DNA from: Deltaproteobacteria bacterium
GTDB taxonomy: Bacteria > Myxococcota_A > Bradymonadia > REDH01
Direction of reading: 5' to 3'
Length of the DNA stretch: 33,513 nt
Assembly (NCBI GenBank): GCA_013205435.1
Contig: JABMMX010000331.1
Span: forward strand, 1 to 33,513
Under the pieces are notes generated by a model, which searched no databases, was not told the origin of the DNA, and saw only the letters and a list, made by a program, of their open reading frames with translations. The translations under genes and the position numbers were made by a program. Below are positions 14,452 to 22,015 of this stretch, one piece after another; position 1 is the first letter of the stretch, and every line of letters begins with the position of its first letter.

Positions 14452-15155
14452 ATCCCAAGACGCTCATCATCATCCCAACCTACAACGAACGCGAGAACAT
14501 CGAGCGCATCCTGACGGCGGTTCACGCGGCTGTACCCGATGTTGAGATCCTCGTCGTCGATGACGGTTCGCCCGACGGAACCGGTGATCTTGTCGAGGCC
14601 CGAGGCAAGGCCGACCCCCGCATCCACCTCCTCCGCCGCTCCGGGAAACTAGGACTTGGCTCCGCCTACCTCGCAGGCTTCGCCTTCGCCCTCGAGCGGG
14701 ACTACCAGCGCATCTTCGAGATGGACGCCGACTTCAGCCACGACCCGAAGTATCTTCAGCCGATGCTCGATGCGTCGGAGAGCGCCGACATGGTGATAGG
14801 CTCTCGCTACGTCGAAGGCGGAGGTACCGTCGACTGGGGACTCTCGCGCCGTCTCATCTCACGCGGAGGCGGCCTCTATGCGCGGACCATCCTGGGACTC
14901 GATATCCAGGACCTCACAGCCGGCTTCGTCTGTTACCGACGTGAGACGCTGGAGAAGATCGCGCTCGGCGAGGTCTTCTCCACGGGCTACTGCTTTCAGA
15001 TTGAGCTGAAGTATCGGGTTCACCGGGCCGGCCTCCGGCTCGTCGAGATCCCCATCGTCTTCCCCGACCGCGTTGCGGGCGTGTCGAAGATGTCGGCAGA
15101 GATCGCCCGAGAGGCACTCGTGCAGGTGCTGCGCCTCAAGTGGAAGCTGGGCTAG
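14448..15155 (+). CDS. Dpm1-like polyprenol monophosphomannose synthase (GT2)
   Basis: The 235-residue GT2 enzyme shows 'IIPTYNERENI', Asp38-Asp39 in 'LVVDDGSPDGT', 'EMDADFSHDP' (Asp93/Asp95), 'DLTAGFVCYRRE' and 'GYCFQIELKYR'. This is the Dpm1 signature set, with no C-terminal TM helices. It probably moves mannose or another hexose from a nucleotide to a polyprenyl phosphate at the membrane's cytoplasmic face. The product could feed GT-C mannosyltransferases such as the DUF2723-like protein convergent to it. Its TAG stop overlaps that gene's stop in a shared CTAG at 15152-15155. The longer reading frame from 14394 is antisense-like overlap with asnB and is rejected. Confidence 0.93.
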   Translation: MNPKTLIIIPTYNERENIERILTAVHAAVPDVEILVVDDGSPDGTGDLVEARGKADPRIHLLRRSGKLGLGSAYLAGFAFALERDYQRIFEMDADFSHDPKYLQPMLDASESADMVIGSRYVEGGGTVDWGLSRRLISRGGGLYARTILGLDIQDLTAGFVCYRRETLEKIALGEVFSTGYCFQIELKYRVHRAGLRLVEIPIVFPDRVAGVSKMSAEIAREALVQVLRLKWKLG

Positions 15156-16969
15156 TTCCCCTTCTCGCCGCTCTTGCCCGTGAGTGCGCGCATGAATCCC
15201 ACCAGATCGGGATCGTTCGGTGACTGCCGGAGTGCCATCGCCAGGAATCCGGCTGCGGCTTTGGGGTCGCCGGTGCGCTGCAAAAATCGGGCATAACCGA
15301 CGCTCCACCAGATGAGGTTTCTCGAGCTCTGGAGTTCGAACGAGGAGCCCTCCGAGAATCGCCTCTTCCATGCGTCGAGCGCAACGATGGCTGCACCCTG
15401 CCGCTCCGCTGCGGTAGGCGCTACCGACTGCCAGACGAGGCCACCCTCACCAGCAAGCAGGTGTTGGCGCTCTTCGCTGGAGACCAGCTCATCTGGCTCC
15501 ATGCGGACGGCGGAGCGGTCGGCCCAGGCAGAGAGCGCAGGCGTCGATAGCGAGGCGTTTGACGGGTCGGCCTGAAGCAGTGGGGCGAGTCGGGGCTCTG
15601 CTGCCACAATCATCGCGTCGTAGTGCGGGTAGGTGCGGAAGGAGCGGTGGAGGTGGACGAGGTCCGGGCGCTGGTCCTCTGGCCCCTGCGCATACCAGGT
15701 CTGAAATGCGGTCTCGAAGTAGGCAGAGACCCAGAGGGTGTCGGGGGGTGCGCTACGCAGAAACGCATCGCGGAACAGCCCACTTTCGCGGTAGCCCGAG
15801 AGGTCGCGGGTTCGCCCGTCCTCAGCCTCTGCGATGCCCCAAAACAGCGCGGTGAGTGGCAGCAGGCCATAGGCGGTCAGCCGGACGATGTTCGACTGCT
15901 TGGCCCCCTCTGCAAGCCGCTGAAGGAGCCAGCCTGCGCCGAGTCCCAGCGCGGCCACCGACACCATGAAGTAACCGAGCACATCGGGGTTCCACGGGTC
16001 GAAGTCGAAGATGAACTGCGTTGCCAAGTTGAAGACCACCACGACGCTCAGCGGCAGTCCGAGACGCGGCTTTGTGATCGCGAGTCCGACAAGTCCGGTT
16101 GCACCGAGGAGCAACCCGAGCGGGCCAACCTGCTCCATGAAGAGCAGCGACACCTTGGTGAGTCCTGTCGCGACATCCACGGTCACCACCTTCGCCGCCG
16201 TCTTCTGGAAGGCCTGCGCGGAGACCACCCAGTAGAGGTTCTGAAAACTTTCGGGCCAAGCCCAGCTCCCGTGCGGGCGTGCGGCGCCACGGGCGACCAG
16301 CGCGGCGTAGCCGCCTACAAGCGACAGTCCGATGCCAAGTGAGGCCGCCACTCCGACAAGCAGGGGCCGTGTGCCAAACCGTGCGAGCAGCAGCCAGACG
16401 AGCACCGCAGGAAAGAGGAAGAAGGTGAGGTAGTGGTGGTTCAGCAGCCCCACGCCGAGCACCAGTGCGCAGAGTGTGAGCGCCCGCAGCCCAAGCCGTT
16501 CGACCGAGACCATGAGCCAGAGCGTCGCGACAGCCACAAGGAAGTGCAGGCTATAGACCTCACCGCGGATGGACTGGAGCACGAGCGCGGTTGACGCCCC
16601 TACCAGGAGCGTGAGGCTGCCCACCGTCAGCAGTGCAAACCGGGTTGCGACCGAAGCAAGGCGATCGGCAATCAGGGGGAGCAGCGATACTCCCAGAGCG
16701 GTGCAGGTCGCAGCAAAGAGGTGGATTCGCCACGGGTAGGGGCCAAGTGGAACCAAGCCTGCGAGATAGGAGAGCAGGTGAAAGGCCGGGTGACCGGGCG
16801 GGTGGCTGATGCCGAGCGACCAGGTCGCGTTGACCAGCTCGGAGCTGTCGAGCAGGTAGGTGGTCGGGGCGGCACGCCAAAGATAGAAGAGCCAGGCCGC
16901 GACGCCGCAGCCTGCAGCGAGCAGGCGCAATCGGTTCCGATCCGGCGGGAGCCGTTCAGCCATCGTCAT
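15152..16969 (-). CDS. DUF2723 (TMEM260-like) polytopic membrane protein, putative O-mannosyltransferase
   Basis: The 605-residue protein has about ten TM helices in its first 380 residues and a soluble C-terminal region with a TPR-like end ('AAAGFLAMALRQSPNDPDL'). The conserved first loop 'LLDSSELVNATWSLGISHPPGHPAFHLL' region (about 38-66) has the acidic residue and HPPG typical of DUF2723. Human TMEM260 of this family O-mannosylates proteins, so a GT-C transferase using polyprenyl-P-mannose is a fair inference, and the Dpm1-like gene next to it would supply the donor. It starts 5 nt after adenosine deaminase on the same strand. ATG 16969 or 16963 are both possible, and no strong Shine-Dalgarno sequence is visible. 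Confidence 0.88.
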   Translation of the reverse strand: MTMAERLPPDRNRLRLLAAGCGVAAWLFYLWRAAPTTYLLDSSELVNATWSLGISHPPGHPAFHLLSYLAGLVPLGPYPWRIHLFAATCTALGVSLLPLIADRLASVATRFALLTVGSLTLLVGASTALVLQSIRGEVYSLHFLVAVATLWLMVSVERLGLRALTLCALVLGVGLLNHHYLTFFLFPAVLVWLLLARFGTRPLLVGVAASLGIGLSLVGGYAALVARGAARPHGSWAWPESFQNLYWVVSAQAFQKTAAKVVTVDVATGLTKVSLLFMEQVGPLGLLLGATGLVGLAITKPRLGLPLSVVVVFNLATQFIFDFDPWNPDVLGYFMVSVAALGLGAGWLLQRLAEGAKQSNIVRLTAYGLLPLTALFWGIAEAEDGRTRDLSGYRESGLFRDAFLRSAPPDTLWVSAYFETAFQTWYAQGPEDQRPDLVHLHRSFRTYPHYDAMIVAAEPRLAPLLQADPSNASLSTPALSAWADRSAVRMEPDELVSSEERQHLLAGEGGLVWQSVAPTAAERQGAAIVALDAWKRRFSEGSSFELQSSRNLIWWSVGYARFLQRTGDPKAAAGFLAMALRQSPNDPDLVGFMRALTGKSGEKGN

Positions 16970-16974
16970 TCGAG

Positions 16975-18018
16975 CTAGCAGCCCGCCCCAAGCGACGCGA
17001 AGGAGGCGTCGAAGGCGGCAAGGAGCCGGCGTCGCTCGTCCAGCGACACGAAGGCCGAGGAGAAGCCGCGCCGGAGCAGCAGCGCGGTCTCGTCGAGGTT
17101 CAGCTGCGCCGCGCTCGCGACGGCCTGAAGTTCGTGGCTGAGCGTCACATCGGAGACGAGGCGGTTGTCTGTGCAGACAACGACTGTTGCACCGCGCTCA
17201 AGCAGGAGGCGCACGGGGTGGCGGTCGATCGAAGGCGCCGCGCCCGTCTGTACATTGCTGGTCGGGCAGACCTCGATGGGCAGCTGCCTATCGATCATCC
17301 AATCCATGAGCGCAGGGTCGTTGACGAGCGTCGTCCCGTGTCCGATCCGGTCTGCGCCTAGCGTGTGAAGCGCCTCGTAGATCGAGTCGGGCCCGTCTGC
17401 CTCGCCGGCGTGAACCGTCGTCCAGAGCCCGCCACGGCGGGCGACGCGGAAGGCCTCTTCGTGCCAAGCGGCTGCAAATCCAGCCTCGGGGCCGGCAAGA
17501 TCAAAGGCGACCACACCGCGGCTACGGAGTGCGACCGCAGCCTCGGCCAGCTCGACCCCTTCACGTAGATCTCGGTGACGGAGCGCACAGATGATCTGGC
17601 GCGCCATCGTCCCCGTCGCTCGCTCGCCCTCTTCGAGACCCTCTGCCACAGCCTCGATGACCTCTGCGACGGAGAGCCCGCCCAGCGTAAGCAGGCTGGG
17701 GCAGAAACGGGCCTCCAGGTAGGTAATGTTTTCGGCAGCGCAGTCTTCGACAAGTTCGCGCGCGATACGCCGGAGGGAGCCGCGCGACTGCATCACCGCG
17801 CAGGTCACATCGAAGGCCTTGAGATACCTCTCCAGACTGGGGGGGTCGAGCGGCGGGGAGAGGATCTTTCGGAGGGAGGTTTCGTCGCGGCTGGCGAGGT
17901 CTATGCCCTCGCTGGCGGCAATCTCCAATACCGTGTCGGCACGGAGTGACCCGTCGAGGTGGAGGTGCAGGTCGGCTTTGGGAAGCCGCAATATCGGGTC
18001 GAAAGGTGTCGATGCCAT
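16975..18018 (-). CDS. add: adenosine deaminase
   Basis: The 347-residue zinc enzyme deaminates adenosine to inosine in purine salvage. It shows the metal pair 'HLHLDGS' (His18, His20), 'TVHAGEADGPDS' (metal His and catalytic Glu region), 'RIGHGTTL', 'EVCPTSNVQTGA' and 'VVCTDNRL' (metal Asp), all in family order. The SNxxTG motif favours adenosine over adenine deaminase. The reading frame continues upstream to 18147, but residues before ATG 18018 are not family-like, and GAGGG 5 nt before that ATG supports it. The same GAGG lies in one arm of a 7-bp inverted repeat that could hide it. The gene is followed after 5 nt by the DUF2723 gene, with no obvious functional link. Confidence 0.93.
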   Translation of the reverse strand: MASTPFDPILRLPKADLHLHLDGSLRADTVLEIAASEGIDLASRDETSLRKILSPPLDPPSLERYLKAFDVTCAVMQSRGSLRRIARELVEDCAAENITYLEARFCPSLLTLGGLSVAEVIEAVAEGLEEGERATGTMARQIICALRHRDLREGVELAEAAVALRSRGVVAFDLAGPEAGFAAAWHEEAFRVARRGGLWTTVHAGEADGPDSIYEALHTLGADRIGHGTTLVNDPALMDWMIDRQLPIEVCPTSNVQTGAAPSIDRHPVRLLLERGATVVVCTDNRLVSDVTLSHELQAVASAAQLNLDETALLLRRGFSSAFVSLDERRRLLAAFDASFASLGAGC

Positions 18019-18023
18019 GCCGC

Positions 18024-18050
18024 CCTCTGCTGCATCATCGGAGGCAGAGG
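18024..18050 (-). promoter_or_regulatory. inverted repeat enclosing the add ribosome binding site
   Basis: On the minus strand CCTCTGC (18044-18050) pairs perfectly with GCAGAGG (18024-18030) across a 13-nt loop. The second arm contains the GAGG of the add ribosome binding site, 5-6 nt from the ATG at 18018. In RNA this would form a 7-bp stem able to mask the Shine-Dalgarno sequence. No ligand or regulator is known. Confidence 0.4.
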
Positions 18051-18123
18051 CGCAAGGTTTCGGCGCTGGAATGCACCTCAACCTGTTCTGGAATCGGCGG
18101 CAGACTTTCGCTAGTCGAAGAGC

Positions 18124-18495
18124 ATGGTCATCAAGCCCATAGGTCAATCTGGAGCCTCAACCGGCCCTCACGGTGTCGGAGAGGTCGGTGGTGCAACAGG
18201 TGCCGAGGCAGCAGGAGCTGCCTCAGGTGTCGGTGCTTCGTCCGAGGCAGCTCTCCGCGCCGCCCTCCAGTCAACCGTCGATCGGGTTGCCTCGCAGGTG
18301 AAGACCGGCGAGATCGCATTCTCCACCGGCATCTCCGAGGTCATCTCGTCGATGGCTCGTCAACAGATGCCAGCGGGTCTCGAAGGTCCCGCGCTCGATG
18401 CTCGCCTAGCGGAGGCGGAACAGGTCTTCGCAGACGACCCGCGGGTAGCGGCGAGCGTGGAGCGGCTGCTGCGCGGAGCCATCGCCGAAGACTAG
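18124..18495 (+). CDS. small orphan protein, low-complexity N-terminus and helical C-terminus
   Basis: The 123-residue product is not recognised. Residues 8-40 are Gly/Ala/Ser-rich low complexity, and residues 42-120 are predicted helical ('AALRAALQSTVDRVASQVKTGE', 'LDARLAEAEQVFADDPRVAASV'). There is no signal peptide, TM helix or Cys. Support for a real gene comes from clean placement: it begins 105 nt from the add start and its TAG stop overlaps the convergent lipoprotein stop in a CTAG, the same arrangement as at 15152-15155. The Shine-Dalgarno sequence is weak (AGAG at 4 nt). Function is unknown. Confidence 0.6.
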   Translation: MVIKPIGQSGASTGPHGVGEVGGATGAEAAGAASGVGASSEAALRAALQSTVDRVASQVKTGEIAFSTGISEVISSMARQQMPAGLEGPALDARLAEAEQVFADDPRVAASVERLLRGAIAED

Positions 18496-20222
18496 GGCGC
18501 TTTGGGCTCGCCCGATGCCTCTGGCTTGGGCGCCCCCGATGCCTCAGGTGCCGGTGGCTGCTGAAGCAGGCCCAGATGGAGATCGGCCCCGAAGGTCTCC
18601 TTGCCGTAGCGGGTGCGGACTGTGAACGTGTCGAGCATGCTCAGCCCCGTCTGGACTTCGGGGGGAAGGCGCCCGCCAAAGATCTGGCCAATCGGACCCG
18701 CCGCAAGCTTTCCGATGTTGAGGTAGATGCCGATCGCCGCGGCCTCGTCGAGGAGCTTGACCGCCTCCGCGGGGGGCGCGCCGGCTGCAGGCGAGGGGGC
18801 GGCGAGGTTCGCCAACACCGCAGCGCGATCGCGGTCGGGAACGAGCAGCAGGAGCGAGTCGGTGAGCACGATATTGCCCGGGTCCATCTGTGAATCGGTA
18901 AACTGCAGCACGGTGGCACCGCTCTCGGAGAACTTCGTTGCCTTGCCTTCCAGAAGCGTCACCGCCTTGTCGAAGAGAGGCTCGAGCTTGGCCCGATCTT
19001 TCACCTGCCAGGCGGCTACGGCGCCGAGTGCGCTTGCGTAATCCGCAGCCGACTCCGCCGAGCCCAGGCTGAGAATTTTGGCGCGCGTCGTAAAGAGAAT
19101 GCCCGCGCTGCCGAGCGCAGGGATGACTTCCTTCTCGATGCTGGCTCCAAGAGCCGCATCGGCTTCGGCGATCACCTGCTCGAGTTCGGCATTCTTCTGC
19201 GCGCCGGAGGAAGCCCGGATGGTCGCGAGAAGGTCTGAGAACTGCGTCGTTACCCGAACGAATGCGTAGGCTTCATCCTTGAAGAGCTTCGAAAAGCCGG
19301 GGGCAACCGCGTTGGCCGGAGGGGTCAGCATCGGCTTGGCTGCGGTAACATCCTTGGGCGCCATCGTAACACGCAAGTCGAGAGCATCCTTGGCCATCCG
19401 AACCGAAGCACCGACCAGTCCTCCCGACTTCACGATGGGCGCCATCTGCTGCTTAAAGATGCCGAAATCGGGCGGCGGCGTGCCGTCCTTTCGGTCGCTC
19501 ACATCATACCAGCCGAAGACCGAATCACCCTTCGCCTCCTCTAGGACTTTGGCGACGAGCGGATCGGCCGCGGCATGTCGCGCCGTTGCGGCGAGCTCTG
19601 CTGTCATCGCTGGCTCGCAGCTGTTGGTCGTGGGGCAGACGATGATGCGGACCAGGCCCTTATCGATGTTCAGGTAGGCCTGACGCGTCTCGGGCGCCTT
19701 GGTGGTGTAGGTCTTGAAGGTCATCCCGCCGACTGTCGCCGGCTGAGGGTTGGCAACATAGTTGTAGGGCTGACGGGTGAGCACCCGCTCCACCTCGGTC
19801 GTGAACTTGTCGCCATCGGTGACCCACAGCATCGCCAAATTCGCGGTGCCCATTTGGGAGAACGAGACACCGCTGGTCTCCGGGATGCCCCACTTCGCCA
19901 GCGAAGCGGCATCGCCGAAGTCTACGCCGATGGTGTTCTTGAAGTCCTGGTCCATCACACGAAAGCCAGGAACCGCGGCGCTGATGGGTGCGCGCATGCT
20001 GCCAAAGCCCTTCGTGAAGGCAGCCGCATTTGGAATGACCAAGGCCCAACGGGTGCTCGCGGGGATCTGTTCAACTAGCGAGGCAGAGACCGCCGCAGGC
20101 GTCGCGGGCGCGTCGGGCCAGCCTGAAGTCTTGTTCTTGTCCGAAGAGCAGCTGCTGCAGCCGTTTGTCAGCAACAAAAGCGAACCAACGCCGATAAGTG
20201 TGAGGGAGGAGACAAAGCGCAT
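18492..20222 (-). CDS. large lipoprotein, possibly DUF3352-like
   Basis: The 576-residue protein starts with a signal peptide ('MRFVSSLTLIGVGSLLLLTNGC'-type, not longer than the hydrophobic 4-18 core) ending in Cys22, an acceptable but atypical lipobox (TNGC). The mature N-terminus is Cys/Ser/Lys-rich, followed by about 500 residues of mixed alpha/beta sequence. Stretches such as 'LVEQIPASTRWALVIPNAAAF' and 'GVSFSQMGTANLAMLWVTDGD' recall DUF3352 proteins. The tail repeats PEASGxPKxP twice. The ATG at 20222 is chosen over 20264 because it gives a proper signal peptide. The gene is divergent from recN. The role is unknown; probably an outer-membrane-anchored periplasmic or surface protein. Confidence 0.8.
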   Translation of the reverse strand: MRFVSSLTLIGVGSLLLLTNGCSSCSSDKNKTSGWPDAPATPAAVSASLVEQIPASTRWALVIPNAAAFTKGFGSMRAPISAAVPGFRVMDQDFKNTIGVDFGDAASLAKWGIPETSGVSFSQMGTANLAMLWVTDGDKFTTEVERVLTRQPYNYVANPQPATVGGMTFKTYTTKAPETRQAYLNIDKGLVRIIVCPTTNSCEPAMTAELAATARHAAADPLVAKVLEEAKGDSVFGWYDVSDRKDGTPPPDFGIFKQQMAPIVKSGGLVGASVRMAKDALDLRVTMAPKDVTAAKPMLTPPANAVAPGFSKLFKDEAYAFVRVTTQFSDLLATIRASSGAQKNAELEQVIAEADAALGASIEKEVIPALGSAGILFTTRAKILSLGSAESAADYASALGAVAAWQVKDRAKLEPLFDKAVTLLEGKATKFSESGATVLQFTDSQMDPGNIVLTDSLLLLVPDRDRAAVLANLAAPSPAAGAPPAEAVKLLDEAAAIGIYLNIGKLAAGPIGQIFGGRLPPEVQTGLSMLDTFTVRTRYGKETFGADLHLGLLQQPPAPEASGAPKPEASGEPKAP

Positions 20223-20320
20223 GACAAGACCTAGCGTTTGGGCCAAAATACACTCGCGCGGCATAGCGTGACCGCGTGGGAAGTCAACGAGCCAGCCTCC
20301 TCGCCTCGGCCCTCGACTTC

Positions 20321-20325
20321 AGGAG
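20321..20325 (+). promoter_or_regulatory. ribosome binding site that decides the recN start
   Basis: AGGAG lies 7 nt before the GTG at 20333, which begins exactly where RecN proteins usually start. It rules out the in-frame GTG at 20276. Confidence 0.7.
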
Positions 20326-20332
20326 TTTCACC

Positions 20333-22015
20333 GTGTTTCTAGAACTGACAATTCGCAATTTCGTGCTCATCGACGCCGTTACGCTCTCGCTCGGCGCGGG
20401 CCTGACGGTGCTGACCGGTGAAACAGGTGCCGGAAAATCTATCCTCTTTGATGCGATGCACCTGCTGCGCGGGACGCGGGCTAGCGCAGAGCTCGTGCGC
20501 TCGGACGCCCGCGAGGCCACGGTCAGTGCAACGCTGGCCGTCGCCCCGGCCCTGCGCCAGCGGGTGCACGACCTGCTCGACGCCGCCGGGATTCCCTTCG
20601 CCGATGAACTCATCGTCCGCCGTTCCGTCAGCAGAGAGGGAAGGAGCCGCGCCTTCATCAACGATGTTGCCGTCACCGTCTCGCTGCTCGAGCGGGTTGT
20701 GGGTGAACATGTTGAGATGATTGGTCAAAACGAGGGCGCGGCGCTCGCTCGACGCGATGTGCAGCGCGACCTGCTCGACGCCTACGCCGGGCATGAGGCC
20801 ATGCGGAAGGCCGTCTCGCGGGCGCACGCCTGCCACCGGGCCGCGCTGGCTGAGCTCGCTCAGATTGAGAGCGTCGCCCGCGAGCGCCAGCAGCGACTCG
20901 AGTATGTGGGTTTTCTTCTTGAAGAGCTCGAAGCGCTAGGGCTCGTCGACGGTGAGTACGAACAGCTCGACTCGAAGCTTGCTCGGGTCCGGCATGCGGC
21001 CAAACTGGGCGAGGGTGTGGGTCGAGCCGCAACCCTTCTGTCAGAGGCTGAACCCTCCGCCTCCGACCTCCTGCGGCAGAGCCGCCAGCTCATCGGAAAG
21101 ATGGCATCCATCGACGAGTCTCTCGGCGCCTATCTCCCGCGGCTCGACGCGCTCGCCTCCGAACTCGACGGCGTCGCAGACGACCTTCGCGGCTATCTCC
21201 TCGACGTCGAGGGCGTTGACGATGTTGACCGGCTTGAGACGCGGCATGAGCAGATACGCAAGCTCGCGCGCAAGCATGCGCTCGTACCCGAGGAGCTCCT
21301 CGGCCGTGTCGATTCCCTGCGCAGCGAGCGAGACAGTCTCATCGGCGTCGAGGCTGCCCTCGCTGGCGCCGCCTCCCGTGTCAGCGAGACCTCCAAGGCC
21401 CTTATCGAGGCTGGTCGGACGCTCGCGGCAGCTCGCCGCGCTGCTGCGCCGCTCGCCGCTGCTGCGCTACAAGCCGCCGCCCGCCCGCTTGCGCTGCCCC
21501 ACGCGATCGTCGAACTCAGGTTGGATGCACTCGCCGATGGAGTCGTCGCAGAACATGGCGCAGACGAGGTCGAGATCCTCTTCTGCGCCAACCCAGGCGA
21601 CAAGGCGCGGCCGCTCGGAAAGGTTGCAAGCGGCGGCGAGATTTCGCGCTTGATGGTGGCCTTCAAGAGTGTGCTCCTGCGCGGCGACCCAGCGGTCATC
21701 TATCTCTTCGACGAAGTGGATGTGGGCATCGGCGGCGCCACCGCCGAGACGCTCGGCGGCCTGCTGCGTGCGCTCGGGCGCGACCGACAGATCTTCGCTA
21801 TCACCCACATGCCCCAGGTCGCAGCCTATGGGCAGCATCACCTGCGGGTCGAAAAGGAGGTGGTCGAAGGTCGCACTGTCAGCCAGATCGAGACGCTCGA
21901 TGAGGATGGCAGGGTAGAGGAACTCGCCCGGATGCTCGGCGGAACCACGAAGTCCGATGCGGCGCGGACAGCAGCCCGCGAGTTGCTGGCAAGAGGTGCG
22001 CGTGCTGGCGGGTGA
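20333..22015 (+). CDS. recN: DNA repair protein RecN (SMC-like ATPase)
   Basis: The 560-residue cytoplasmic protein begins 'MFLELTIRNFVLID', then Walker A 'GETGAGKS' (Gly29-Ser36), long central coiled coils, the ABC signature 'SGGEISRLM' (near 433), Walker B 'LFDEVDVGIGG' and 'ITHMPQVAAYG'. RecN holds DNA ends together in double-strand break repair. Length is normal. One departure: the usual 'GQHEHQ' after Walker A is here 'IGQNEGAAL'. No LexA-like box is evident in the short divergent region 20223-20332. The 3' end overlaps the peptidase gene by 14 nt. Confidence 0.96.
   Translation: MFLELTIRNFVLIDAVTLSLGAGLTVLTGETGAGKSILFDAMHLLRGTRASAELVRSDAREATVSATLAVAPALRQRVHDLLDAAGIPFADELIVRRSVSREGRSRAFINDVAVTVSLLERVVGEHVEMIGQNEGAALARRDVQRDLLDAYAGHEAMRKAVSRAHACHRAALAELAQIESVARERQQRLEYVGFLLEELEALGLVDGEYEQLDSKLARVRHAAKLGEGVGRAATLLSEAEPSASDLLRQSRQLIGKMASIDESLGAYLPRLDALASELDGVADDLRGYLLDVEGVDDVDRLETRHEQIRKLARKHALVPEELLGRVDSLRSERDSLIGVEAALAGAASRVSETSKALIEAGRTLAAARRAAAPLAAAALQAAARPLALPHAIVELRLDALADGVVAEHGADEVEILFCANPGDKARPLGKVASGGEISRLMVAFKSVLLRGDPAVIYLFDEVDVGIGGATAETLGGLLRALGRDRQIFAITHMPQVAAYGQHHLRVEKEVVEGRTVSQIETLDEDGRVEELARMLGGTTKSDAARTAARELLARGARAGG
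21993..21996 (+). promoter_or_regulatory. ribosome binding site of the M23 peptidase inside recN
   Basis: GAGG within the last codons of recN lies 5 nt before the GTG at 22002 and supports that start. Confidence 0.5.

Noticed and set aside
15623-16342. 239-codon open frame on the + strand
   Set aside because: Antisense to the DUF2723 gene, with no recognisable motif.
20223-20332. LexA box upstream of recN
   Set aside because: No clear SOS-type dyad could be read in the divergent region.
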